Assembly: GCA_030628905.1 (NCBI GenBank)
Contig: DAOVQB010000203.1
Span: 1 to 8,266, forward strand
Source: DAOVQB01 sp023128935
GTDB taxonomy: Bacteria; Eisenbacteria; RBG-16-71-46; CAIMUX01; WJJG01
Direction of reading: 5' to 3'
DNA length: 8,266 bases
Both the position numbers and the translations under genes were made by a program. The stretch's first letter is position 1; every line of letters starts with the position of its first letter. The notes under the pieces were generated by a model. The model saw only the letters and a list, made by a program, of their open reading frames with translations. It was not told the DNA's origin and ran no database searches. Shown piece after piece: positions 1-6,270 of this stretch.

Positions 1-111
1 CTTGCCGTGCTCTCCTTGGCAGGCACCTCTCTGTTTTCCATCTGGAGCCATCTGTGCTCCGGCTTCCCGCCCTTCCCACACGTTTTCGCATTTCCCCATC
101 TTTTCAGGTGG

Positions 112-441
112 ATGCCGTTGCTCCTCATGTTCGCGATCTATGTGGCCGTGGTCGGCACCCTGGTGCACAAGGATGCCGCCAAACGCGGGATGGATCCGTG
201 GCTCTGGACCACCATCGCGGTTTTTGTGCCGAGCCTGATTGGGGTCGTGATCTATCTGGTGGTGCGAGCAAACGGGCAGGGGCAAGCATGCATCAAATGC
301 GGCAAGGCCCTTCAGCGTGACTTCAGGATCTGCCCGTACTGCGGACAGTCCCAGGAGATGCTCTGCCAAGAGTGCAAGGCTCCGGTGGCAGCCGACTGGA
401 GGGTCTGCCCGCGCTGTGGCCACCCGCTAAGCCCAGTCTGA
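112..441 (+). CDS. Small membrane protein with C-terminal double zinc ribbon
   Basis: From the ATG at 112 the product is 109 residues. Two hydrophobic segments (about residues 2-18 and 32-51) are separated by a short basic loop (HKDAAKRGMDPW), giving a membrane hairpin similar to the PLDc_N-like N-termini of small bacterial membrane proteins. Two CxxC...CxxC ribbons follow: C60/C63 with C74/C77, and C85/C88 with C99/C102, the pattern of a double zinc ribbon (DZR-like) domain expected to be cytosolic. The specific function is unknown; such proteins are usually annotated as hypothetical zinc-ribbon proteins. The frame stays open to the left edge, so an upstream start is possible, but the upstream residues look non-protein-like. 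AGGTGG at 106-111 abuts this ATG, which is poor spacing; ATG 127 is an alternative. Domain call is good, exact start uncertain. Confidence 0.7.
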   Translation: MPLLLMFAIYVAVVGTLVHKDAAKRGMDPWLWTTIAVFVPSLIGVVIYLVVRANGQGQACIKCGKALQRDFRICPYCGQSQEMLCQECKAPVAADWRVCPRCGHPLSPV

Positions 442-485
442 GAGCAGCGAAGTGAAATACCATCAGAGTCGGAGCCATCCACGCA

Positions 486-505
486 GCTGTGCCCCGGGGC
501 ACAGC
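486..505. terminator. Perfect GC-rich palindrome between convergent genes, possible bidirectional terminator
   Basis: A 20-bp perfect palindrome with 8-bp arms GCTGTGCC / GGCACAGC around CCGG. With one mismatch the stem can extend to 483-508. It lies 45 bp after the zinc-ribbon gene stop and about 50 bp past the 3' end of the opposing tRNA-Leu gene, so it could end transcription from both sides. There is no T-run on either side, so it is not a canonical intrinsic terminator. Confidence 0.4.
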
Positions 506-555
506 CGCAACTCCCTACAGAACCGTGATATACAAATGTGACGCCGAAAGCTCTA

Positions 556-641
556 TGCCGAGGGAGGGACTCGAACCCTCACGGACCTACAGGTCCAGCG
601 GATTTTAAGTCCACTGCGTCTACCAGTTCCGCCACCCCGGC
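556..641 (-). tRNA. tRNA-Leu (anticodon UAA)
   Basis: An 86-nt class II tRNA read on the minus strand. The acceptor stem GCCGGGG pairs with CCTCGGC (one G-U), followed by discriminator A at 556. The D arm contains GGTAGACGC. The anticodon stem GTGGA/TCCGC holds the loop CTTAAAA, giving anticodon UAA for UUA codons. A long variable arm (TGGACC-TGTA-GGTCC) is diagnostic of tRNA-Leu, and the T arm is GAGGG-TTCGAGT-CCCTC. The 3' CCA is not encoded (TAG follows), so it must be added after transcription. All stems pair well, so the gene looks functional. Confidence 0.97.
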
Positions 642-668
642 CCACGCCCATCTGAGCCTTAGAAACCC

Positions 669-697
669 ACCATACAACAAGAGGTTGGCAGCGGCAA
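669..697 (-). promoter_or_regulatory. Candidate sigma70 promoter of tRNA-Leu
   Basis: On the minus strand, a -35-like TTGCCG (697-692) and a -10-like TATGGT (674-669), each 4/6 to consensus, are separated by exactly 17 bp. The predicted start near 662 would leave about a 20-nt leader before the tRNA 5' end at 641, suitable for RNase P maturation. This is a motif match only. Confidence 0.4.
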
Positions 698-966
698 TGC
701 TGTGACCGAGGTGGTCCCCATTCTTTGGACAGCCTGGCGGCTTGGTTAAGGTGAACTCCCCATGCTTGATCATGCCGGGGTTTCGGAATGCTGGTCCCTG
801 CACATAGATGAGAAGTCACCGATTTGGCGCGGGGCTGAGGGAAGACGCATCGTAGCTGCTCAGGCACGAAATCCGCCATTGACTGGAATCCGCGGTTGAC
901 TTGCCGCCACACAGGGGTTTTCCTTATGTCACAGTGTGTCGAACCTCGTTCACACCCGGTCGCACA

Positions 967-973
967 AAGGAGG
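967..973 (+). promoter_or_regulatory. Ribosome binding site fixing the ATG 982 start
   Basis: AAGGAGG, a near-perfect anti-16S match, lies 8 nt before ATG 982. The open frame extends upstream to 901, but only the 982 start has a ribosome binding site and yields a clean signal peptide. Confidence 0.85.
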
Positions 974-981
974 GTGTTGCG

Positions 982-1656
982 ATGAAGACGCTGTTGGCTG
1001 CTTTGTGCACAGGGCTACTAATTGGTGTAACCGCGTCCATCGGTTCTTCCCAAGATGACCCGATCCCGCCTGGGCCAGTGCCATGCCAGCTTGATTGGAT
1101 CATCTACGATTGGGACTTCCAACTCGGCGACTGTGGATTCACCCCCCTTGATGGCGCCGGCTCAGCCGTGTGGGAATATGGCGCCACAGGCTTGATACCC
1201 GATGCTCCAGCCTTGGTTTGGGGAACTGTCCTCGAGGGCACCTACCCGAGCAATTCCGGTCACAGTCTTATCTCCCCGGCTTTCACCGTGTCCGAAGAAA
1301 CCACACTGGCAGAGGTCGTTCACTACTACGACCTCCAAGGGACTTCCGCGGGCTGCAATATGAAGGTCAATGGCGCGATTCTACCGCCCTACAGCGGCTA
1401 TGACGGAGAGATCGGCTCCAACTGTACGCAGGTTGGTGGTGAAAGCGGCTTCACCGGCTTTGGCGGGTGGAGGACTGACTGCTTCGAACTCTCCAGCTTC
1501 TGGAACCAGGCGATCACACTCCAGTTCGATTTCGGTTCAGATGCCAGCACGAGCAGTTGCCCTGGTTGGTACCTTGCCGCAGTGAGGATCGGGGGGGTGG
1601 CCCCCACGCTCAAAGAAGAGACCACGTGGACCAGGATCAAGAGCCTATTCTACTAG
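982..1656 (+). CDS. Secreted cysteine-rich protein with MAM/jelly-roll-like domain
   Basis: The product is 224 residues. It begins with a Sec signal peptide (MKT, hydrophobic core to about residue 18, probable cleavage between residues 18 and 24). The mature part has aromatic, Gly- and Asp-rich beta-strand segments (DWDFQLGDCGF, SLISPAFTV, LQFDFGSD, GWYLAAVRIGG) of the type seen in MAM/concanavalin-like domains of immune-inhibitor-A-type secreted proteins. Six mature cysteines (C35, C51, C125, C148, C167, C193) could form three disulfides. The C-terminus ends in TTWTRIKSLFY, resembling a short WxxIKxxF tail I recall on secreted proteins of some uncultured FCB-group bacteria; a sorting role is speculation. 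No catalytic motif is visible, so adhesion or ligand binding is more likely than an enzyme. The gene is convergent with the aminopeptidase gene and shares a CTAG with it. Confidence 0.8.
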   Translation: MKTLLAALCTGLLIGVTASIGSSQDDPIPPGPVPCQLDWIIYDWDFQLGDCGFTPLDGAGSAVWEYGATGLIPDAPALVWGTVLEGTYPSNSGHSLISPAFTVSEETTLAEVVHYYDLQGTSAGCNMKVNGAILPPYSGYDGEIGSNCTQVGGESGFTGFGGWRTDCFELSSFWNQAITLQFDFGSDASTSSCPGWYLAAVRIGGVAPTLKEETTWTRIKSLFY

Positions 1657-3455
1657 GCTGTGATCCCAATCGGCCGCGTGGCCTCCTTGAGCCAGCTCCG
1701 GACCGGGGGCTCAAGATGGGGTGATAGCATCCTGCGCACACGCGCGTGATAGCCGTTGAGCCACTGGATCTCTTCATCCTCCAACAGTGAAGGCTCAATC
1801 AGGTCCAGGTCGATCAGGCAGAGCGTTAGGGTCTCAAAGCGCAGCCAACCCTGCTTTCCCTTCCGCGGCGGTTCTCCCGCGCGCATGACGGTCACCAAAT
1901 TTTCAGTCCGGATGCCGAACTCGCCCGCTTGGTAGCAGCCGGGTTCGACCGAGATTACATTCCCGACTTCGAGGATCCCCGGGTTGCGCGTCGAGAAGCC
2001 CACCGGACCCTCGTGAACACCCAGGTAGTGGCCCACACCGTGGCCCGTGCCATGACCATAGTCGAGGCGCTCATTCCAAAGCGGCTGGCGGGCGAGCACC
2101 TCCAGCCGGCCACCTGTCGTTCCCTCGGGAATGACAGCACTGCTCAGGCGGATGACTCCCTGCAGCACGCGCGTGAAGAGGAGCTTCTCTCGCCGCTGCG
2201 GTTTGCCCAGGACAACCGTGCGCGTGACATCTGTCGTTCCGTCCAAGTAATGCCCACCTGTGTCCAGGAGAAACAGTCCGCGCCCGGAGAGCCGCGAGTT
2301 GATCCCCTTAGCTGGATCGTAATGGACCACAGCACCATTGGCCTTCCAGGCCGCGATCGGGCTGAAGGACTGTCCCCTGTAGTGCCTGCCTTGCGCCCGG
2401 AACTCGGCCAGGCGTGCCGCGGCCTCAGTCTCGGTCACCCGACAGCGCTGGCGGCCCGGAAGCTCATCAAGCCAGTGCAGGAACCTGGTGAGCGCCACTC
2501 CGTCCTGCACGTGCGCGCGCTGCACACCACGTATCTGTGCGGGATTCTTGACCGCTTTGGCCTTAGCAACTGGACTGGGTGCAAAGACTATCCGCGCGCC
2601 CTTGAGCCGGTCGAGAACCCAGCGGTTCACCACCGCGGGATCCACTAGCACGCACTTGCCTTTCCGTCCGAGATCCCGCAGGGCGCTTGCCATCTCCCCG
2701 TATGGACGCAGGCGCAGGAACGAGCGCATCCACCCGCGGACACCGGGCCCGACCTTGGCCGGATCGACAAAAAGGGAAGCCCCGCGCGCGGCGATGATCG
2801 CATGCGAGATCACAACCGGGTTGTACTCAACATCCGCGCCCCGCATGTTGAAGAGCCAGGCGATCTCATCGGTCGCGGAAACGACGTATGCATCAGCATA
2901 GAGGCGCTTCAGATCCTCTCGCAGGCGGGCCAGCTTCAAGCCGACCTTCTCGCAGGCGAAGCGATCGGGGTGCCTCACCAGGGGACCCGCGGGCAGTCTT
3001 GGCCGGTCTTTCCAAACCTGATCGACCAAGTTGCGGGCCAGGAAGCGCACCTTGATCTGGCGCGGCTCGAGCGCCAGTTCCAAGCCCTCCGCGCGGTCTT
3101 TCGAGACGACCTGCGGATCCACTCCCACTACCTGGCCCTTCCTGAGGCAGGAGGCCAGGTAGGCCGCGATGCTCGGCGTGCCCGGCATCTTCATCTTGAA
3201 GAGTTTGAAGACCTCCCCATCCATTTCCCGCGCGGCTTGGAGGAAGTAACGCGAGTCGGTCCACAGCCCGGCCTCCCGCATGGTCACAACCACATCGCCG
3301 GCGCTGCCCGTGAAACCGCTCAACCATGCCCGCCGCTGCCAACAGGGCGGGACATACTCACTGTTGTGCGGATCTGTCGAGGGGACCAGGTAGGCGGCCA
3401 GCCCCTGCTTGCGCATTAGTCGCCGGATGGCACCGACTCTCTCTTTCGTTGTCAC
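1653..3455 (-). CDS. Xaa-Pro aminopeptidase, M24B family, long three-domain form
   Basis: A cytosolic metallopeptidase expected to remove N-terminal residues preceding proline, probably with two Mn ions. From GTG 3455 it is 600 residues, matching the long aminopeptidase P type (human XPNPEP1-like). The creatinase N-terminal domain carries PSTDPHNSEYVP and WLSGFTGSAG (about residues 25-55). A second creatinase-like domain follows. The pita-bread M24 domain spans about residues 310-530, and a C-terminal extension has LCLIDLDLIEPSLL and EEIQWLNGYH, typical of M24_C. All five metal ligands are present with family spacing: D398 (LLDTGG), D409 (TDVTRT), H476 (GVGHYLGVHE), E504 (SVEPGCY) and E518 (RTENLV). 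The start is fixed by AGGAGG 5 nt upstream. No neighbour suggests a pathway, so a peptide-turnover housekeeping role is likely. Confidence 0.95.
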   Translation of the reverse strand: MTTKERVGAIRRLMRKQGLAAYLVPSTDPHNSEYVPPCWQRRAWLSGFTGSAGDVVVTMREAGLWTDSRYFLQAAREMDGEVFKLFKMKMPGTPSIAAYLASCLRKGQVVGVDPQVVSKDRAEGLELALEPRQIKVRFLARNLVDQVWKDRPRLPAGPLVRHPDRFACEKVGLKLARLREDLKRLYADAYVVSATDEIAWLFNMRGADVEYNPVVISHAIIAARGASLFVDPAKVGPGVRGWMRSFLRLRPYGEMASALRDLGRKGKCVLVDPAVVNRWVLDRLKGARIVFAPSPVAKAKAVKNPAQIRGVQRAHVQDGVALTRFLHWLDELPGRQRCRVTETEAAARLAEFRAQGRHYRGQSFSPIAAWKANGAVVHYDPAKGINSRLSGRGLFLLDTGGHYLDGTTDVTRTVVLGKPQRREKLLFTRVLQGVIRLSSAVIPEGTTGGRLEVLARQPLWNERLDYGHGTGHGVGHYLGVHEGPVGFSTRNPGILEVGNVISVEPGCYQAGEFGIRTENLVTVMRAGEPPRKGKQGWLRFETLTLCLIDLDLIEPSLLEDEEIQWLNGYHARVRRMLSPHLEPPVRSWLKEATRPIGITA

Positions 3456-3460
3456 ATTAC

Positions 3461-3466
3461 CCTCCT
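3461..3466 (-). promoter_or_regulatory. Ribosome binding site selecting the GTG start of the aminopeptidase
   Basis: AGGAGG on the minus strand, 5 nt before GTG 3455. An ATG overlaps one base earlier but is followed directly by a stop (ATGTGA). The open frame extends to 3674, but that extension has no homology-like character or ribosome binding site, so GTG is the likely start. Confidence 0.8.
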
Positions 3467-3514
3467 GCAATCGCGCCACTGGACGGCGCTCCGTCTCGGA
3501 AGATGCACCATGCC

Positions 3515-3542
3515 AGCATACAGAAACACCGGAAGCGACCAA
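3515..3542 (-). promoter_or_regulatory. Possible promoter of the aminopeptidase gene
   Basis: Minus-strand TTGGTC (3542-3537) and TATGCT (3520-3515, 4/6) with a 16-bp spacer, about 60 bp upstream of the GTG start. This is a weak motif match and the best pair I could see in the leader. Confidence 0.25.
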
Positions 3543-3640
3543 AAGCCGAAAGCGCGTAAGGTCAAGAAATGCAGCCGAGCCGCAACTGGTGCCCCAGCGA
3601 CCAGTTGAAGATCCATTATCGCCGCACGTTTTGGCCCGTT

Positions 3641-3654
3641 GACGAAGCTCTCCC
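3641..3654 (+). repeat. Candidate left terminal inverted repeat
   Basis: GACGAAGCTCTCCC matches the reverse complement of 4220-4233 at 13 of 14 positions. The two arms bracket the transposase remnant, with 47 bp between this arm and its ATG. Confidence 0.45.
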
Positions 3655-3701
3655 GATTGTCCGAGGGTATCCATTTCGCAACCTGGGCAATCGGATCAAC
3701 C

Positions 3702-4172
3702 ATGAGCTTCATCTTACAACCTTGGCAGCTTCTCCTTCTCATTCTAGCCGGATGGGTCAACCGGCAGCAGCAAGAGATCATCGAATACCTCCGCACCGAG
3801 AACCACGTCCTGAGGGAGTCGCACGGCAAGAAACGGATCAAGCTCAATTCCGTGTTTCGATCCCTTCTCGAAGATTCGGGCGTGAAGTCTGTCCGGCTGC
3901 CAGCGCGATCGCCAAATCTGAATGCGCACTTGGAACGACACATGCGGAGCCTGAAGGTCGAGTGCTTGAATCGCATGATCTTCTTCGGGGAGAATCCGCT
4001 ACAGAAGGCGGTGAACGAGTTCCTCGGGCACTATCACCAGGAAAGGAATCATCAGGGACTGGGCAATCGCTTGATTGCCGCGGGCGAGGAAGTCGGAAGG
4101 ACCATTGGCAAGGTCCGATGTCACGAGCGGCTGGGCGGCATGCTGCGATACTACTACCGAAACGCTGCCTAG
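3702..4172 (+). pseudogene. Transposase (integrase core family) with in-frame central deletion
   Basis: The 156-residue product is two ends of a longer protein joined in frame. Residues 1-46 (LQPWQLLLLILAGWVNRQQQ, then LRTENHVLRE and GKKRI) are the N-terminus of a common environmental rve-type transposase. Residues 47-156 are its C-terminal part, with VRLPARSPNLNAHLER, VECLNRMIFFGE, HYHQERNHQGL and ERLGGMLRYYYR. Full-length relatives, as I recall them, are roughly 370-400 residues, so about 240 are missing at the junction near 3840, including the helix-turn-helix region and the first two acidic residues of the DDE triad. Only the distal E (about E78) remains. It cannot catalyse transposition. 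The reading frame survives, so a short product could still be made. ATG 3702 matches the family N-terminus. Confidence 0.85.
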
Positions 4173-4219
4173 GACCGACTCCCCCGGTCTCTGTGGATCA
4201 ATAGGAGAGACGAATCCCG

Positions 4220-4233
4220 GGGATAGCTTCGTC
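4220..4233 (-). repeat. Candidate right terminal inverted repeat
   Basis: Read on the minus strand it is GACGAAGCTATCCC, pairing with 3641-3654. The same bases also form an 8-bp hairpin with GAGACGAA at 4207-4214 (partner TTCGTCTC at 4228-4235), so a role as a transcription terminator after the transposase gene is an alternative. Confidence 0.4.
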
Positions 4234-4273
4234 TCCGCGTGGCCGCAGCATCTGCGACCCTACCCACCAAGTC

Positions 4274-4435
4274 TCACTTCGACCGAAAACTGATCGTTGA
4301 GATCCCATGAAGGTTCTGTTCTGGACGACTCTGAGGTTCGATCCAGTTTATTGCCCCTACGGGATAGGCAGTCAGTTGGTAGCGCAGGAAGCTGCGCACG
4401 ACCTTTTCGGTGTAGACAATGGGATTGAGGGCCAT
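4274..4435 (-). pseudogene. N-terminal remnant of a large DEAD/DEAH-box (SF2) helicase
   Basis: From ATG 4435 the first 25 residues (MALNPIV, then YTEKVVRSFLRYQLTAYP) match the conserved N-terminus I recall for very large SF2 helicases, often carrying a C-terminal DUF1998 region, found in defence islands. Homology stops at about 4361: the expected continuation (F-A-D...) is replaced by VGAINWIEPQ and unrelated sequence ending in a stop at 4274. The ATG lies 2 bp after the AbiEii stop (TGACCATG), with AAGGGAG about 10 nt upstream inside the toxin gene, so it was probably the third gene of that operon. The rest of the helicase is absent from the window. Family assignment rests on 25 residues recognised from memory, so confidence is moderate. 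Confidence 0.6.
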
Positions 4436-4437
4436 GG

Positions 4438-5412
4438 TCAGGAGTCTCCCTTGCGGAACTTGCGAGCATTCTGGGCTTTCCACATAAGGGCGGGATGGGT
4501 CGCGAGGTTCGCTTGCATCACGGAATCGTCGGTTAGCAGGTCGGGGCTAATCTCGCCGTGGCCGTTGATCCGTTCAAGGAACTCCTGCTCCGCGGGTTCG
4601 AAGGGAAGAAGTAGGGATAGCAACTCACGACACCGATCCACGAGGTGGCGGCTCCAGGCCTGGACATCCCCACGCTCGGGAACGTGTTCGGAGCGCAAGA
4701 CGGGCAGCAGCTTGATAGTGGCTTCCTTGGGGCTCATTTCTACATCGTCCACGGAGACCGTGCGCCAATCCCGCCGGCTCATCGCCCCATAGGTCACGAA
4801 TCCGAGGCGCAGTTTTTCTTGGTCCAGATCGCTTCGCGCCAGAATCCTGGATACGTCATAAAGGTCCCGGCTGGTCGAACGGCTAAAGAGCGCAGCCAGC
4901 TTGCCTGCCGCAAGCTCATGCAGGTCGAGCACTGCGATGCGGCGAGCCGCCAGACCGAGAAACGTGGGTGAATCACGCCTGGTCGGAGGCCAGAGTGGCG
5001 AGCGCATGAGAAAGTTCAAGTCCAGCTCGAGCGAGCCCGTGCCGCCCTGAGCCCGATCGTAGGACAGTCGCCACTTGCCGCCGGCGTGATCATCGGGCAC
5101 ACGACGGACGCGCAACCCCTGACGCTCACAGACCGCCCGAACCGCATCTTCGACCTTGGGCCGCTCCGAGAGCATGGACTCGCGGTCGAGGGCGCCGATG
5201 TAGTTCAGATCGATGTCCAACGACAGCCGCGGCAGATCGAGCAGGAACATATTGAGCGCGGTGCCGCCCTTTAGCACCAGGCGCTCGGTGAGGAACGGAT
5301 GACCACGTAGAGTCTCGAGGAGATCCAGCAGCCGCAGGACCTTCTCGAAAGGCTCGGCCTGAAACCCGCTCTCGGATGCCACTCGCTGCAGTTGACCGGG
5401 ATCGAGCCTCAT
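4438..5412 (-). CDS. abiEii: AbiEii/AbiGii-type nucleotidyltransferase toxin
   Basis: A 324-residue protein of the DNA polymerase beta-like nucleotidyltransferase superfamily, the toxin half of AbiE systems. In characterised homologues it uses NTPs and can block translation by modifying tRNA; the target here is unknown. Visible motifs are LVLKGGTALNMF (GGT at 49-51), SLDIDLN (metal-binding D66 and D68), ELDLNF (third acidic position, about D131), LDLHELAAGK (K171) and SRDLYDV (D183, D186). The C-terminal third is helical and less conserved. All expected active-site acidic residues are present, so it looks active. ATG 5412 overlaps the antitoxin stop as ATGA and has GGGAGG 7 nt upstream. The frame extends back to 5568, but that stretch is antitoxin coding sequence in another frame. 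Confidence 0.9.
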   Translation of the reverse strand: MRLDPGQLQRVASESGFQAEPFEKVLRLLDLLETLRGHPFLTERLVLKGGTALNMFLLDLPRLSLDIDLNYIGALDRESMLSERPKVEDAVRAVCERQGLRVRRVPDDHAGGKWRLSYDRAQGGTGSLELDLNFLMRSPLWPPTRRDSPTFLGLAARRIAVLDLHELAAGKLAALFSRSTSRDLYDVSRILARSDLDQEKLRLGFVTYGAMSRRDWRTVSVDDVEMSPKEATIKLLPVLRSEHVPERGDVQAWSRHLVDRCRELLSLLLPFEPAEQEFLERINGHGEISPDLLTDDSVMQANLATHPALMWKAQNARKFRKGDS

Positions 5413-6233
5413 CGCGGTTCCTCCCACAATCGATGCAGAATCTGCTCGGGAACGATGAGATTCCATGGATGGATCAGTTTGCCGGTTTTGCGTCGCCGGT
5501 CCAGGTAACTCGGTTGTGCAGGGGCGTGCTGTGCAAGCGCCTCCAGATGCCCATCCTCGACCATCCATTCCTCGCGGTGCTGTTCGAGGAAGAACCCGAC
5601 TCGAGCGGTGGTCAGTGCAGAACCCAGCCGGAGAACGTGCTCGATCACAGCTGCGAGGTCGAAAAACTCGACCGACTCCAGGGAGCGCCAGATCTCTTCC
5701 CAGCCACCTCCGTATTCGGGAGCGTGGAGCAAATCGACCAGGCTTCGTTCGAGACTCGTGACGCGCACATGACCGCCGGCGTGGGGACGCACTTGCACCC
5801 CGCCGCCGAAATCCGGCAGGTCGCGGCCCGCCCGGGGGGCCTGCACTCCCACGAACTCAACCACTCGAAAGGCAAAGGGCCGCACCCGTGCCGCTGTCAG
5901 GTACTGCATGCGCCACCAGATGGAATATGCGTGCCCATGGAAGGCCAGGGCGGAATGGTAGGCGACCACCGCGTCATCGCGCAAATGGGTTGCAACGAGG
6001 AAGGGGTCGGGCTGGAAGTCATTCGGCTGCACGCCGGTGGGCACTGTGGCGTAGACCCCGCGCTTGACCCGCAGCAGGCGTCCGCAGGCGACTTGCTTTG
6101 CGAGCAAGCTGTTGCTGGTGTGCGGACTCCGCCCGCCCGCCGTGTGGGCCGCCACAAAGTCAGCGTGGGTGAACACCGGGTGAGTGGCGAAGAAGTCGCG
6201 AGGGCGGACGAACTTGTCAGTTTGCGCTACCAT
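5409..6233 (-). CDS. abiEi: AbiEi-type antitoxin and transcriptional regulator
   Basis: A 274-residue protein of the type IV antitoxin AbiEi family. In studied systems the antitoxin counters the nucleotidyltransferase toxin without a stable complex and represses its own promoter through an N-terminal winged helix. Here residues 1-65 look like that winged helix (PRDFFATHPVFTHADF; LLAKQVACGRLLRVKRGVYA). The body follows the family pattern: DPFLVATHLRDDAVVAYHSAL (77-97), VTSLERSLVDLL (158-169), WRSLESVEFFDL (182-193), GFFLEQHRE (213-221) and HPWNLIVPE (255-263). It is complete and precedes the toxin with a 4-bp ATGA overlap, implying translational coupling. There is no Shine-Dalgarno before ATG 6233 and the promoter sits almost on the start codon, suggesting leaderless translation. 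Confidence 0.9.
   Translation of the reverse strand: MVAQTDKFVRPRDFFATHPVFTHADFVAAHTAGGRSPHTSNSLLAKQVACGRLLRVKRGVYATVPTGVQPNDFQPDPFLVATHLRDDAVVAYHSALAFHGHAYSIWWRMQYLTAARVRPFAFRVVEFVGVQAPRAGRDLPDFGGGVQVRPHAGGHVRVTSLERSLVDLLHAPEYGGGWEEIWRSLESVEFFDLAAVIEHVLRLGSALTTARVGFFLEQHREEWMVEDGHLEALAQHAPAQPSYLDRRRKTGKLIHPWNLIVPEQILHRLWEEPR
5420..5425 (-). promoter_or_regulatory. Ribosome binding site of abiEii inside the abiEi 3' end
   Basis: GGGAGG on the minus strand, 7 nt before ATG 5412. It gives the toxin its own strong initiation signal within the antitoxin coding sequence and supports the 5412 start. Confidence 0.8.
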
Positions 6234-6241
6234 AATGAGCC

Positions 6242-6270
6242 AGAGTACTTATTCGCGCACATATTGTCAA
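6242..6270 (-). promoter_or_regulatory. Promoter of the abiEi-abiEii operon
   Basis: A perfect -35 TTGACA (6270-6265), a 17-bp spacer and a -10-like TACTCT (6247-6242, 3/6). The predicted start at about 6236-6233 coincides with ATG 6233, so the transcript would have 0-4 nt of leader. A repeated motif and a 12-bp palindrome overlap the -35, consistent with repression by AbiEi. Confidence 0.6.

Larger units (their letters stand above)
642..981. other. Intergenic region between divergent tRNA-Leu and secreted-protein genes
   Basis: About 340 bp with no credible gene. The left end holds the tRNA promoter candidate; the right end holds the ribosome binding site of the secreted-protein gene. A TTGACT at 896-901 is a possible -35 for the rightward gene, but no good -10 lies 16-18 bp downstream (TTATGT at 924-929 is 22 bp away). 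I see no RNA fold, repeat or small ORF with a convincing start. Confidence 0.5.
3641..4233 (+). mobile_element. Internally deleted insertion sequence with integrase-type transposase
   Basis: The interval is bounded by imperfect inverted repeats (GACGAAGCT[C/A]TCCC, 13 of 14 positions) and contains one transposase gene that keeps its N- and C-terminal coding ends but lacks the middle. No target-site duplication is evident outside the repeats, so the exact ends are provisional. At about 0.6 kb it is far shorter than an intact element of this type. It lies between the aminopeptidase gene and the truncated helicase remnant, so it may mark the edge of the rearrangement that removed the rest of the helicase gene. 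Confidence 0.5.

Noticed and set aside
553..912. Minus-strand open frames across the tRNA-Leu region (119 and 74 codons)
   Set aside because: They are translations of the tRNA gene and its upstream region, with peptides (GGGTGRRSGLK, GVAELVDAVDLKSA) typical of spurious tRNA-derived proteins. The tRNA fold explains the sequence.
1929..2648. Plus-strand open frame (239 codons) opposite the aminopeptidase M24 domain
   Set aside because: All five metal ligands and family motifs are on the minus strand; the plus-strand product has no recognisable features.
3456..3674. N-terminal extension of the aminopeptidase frame to 673 residues
   Set aside because: The extra 73 residues lack family character, overlap the insertion sequence end, and have no ribosome binding site. 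GTG 3455 with AGGAGG fits the 600-residue family length.
5413..5568. N-terminal extension of the AbiEii frame to 376 residues
   Set aside because: This stretch is antitoxin coding sequence in another frame; the ATGA overlap and GGGAGG support ATG 5412.
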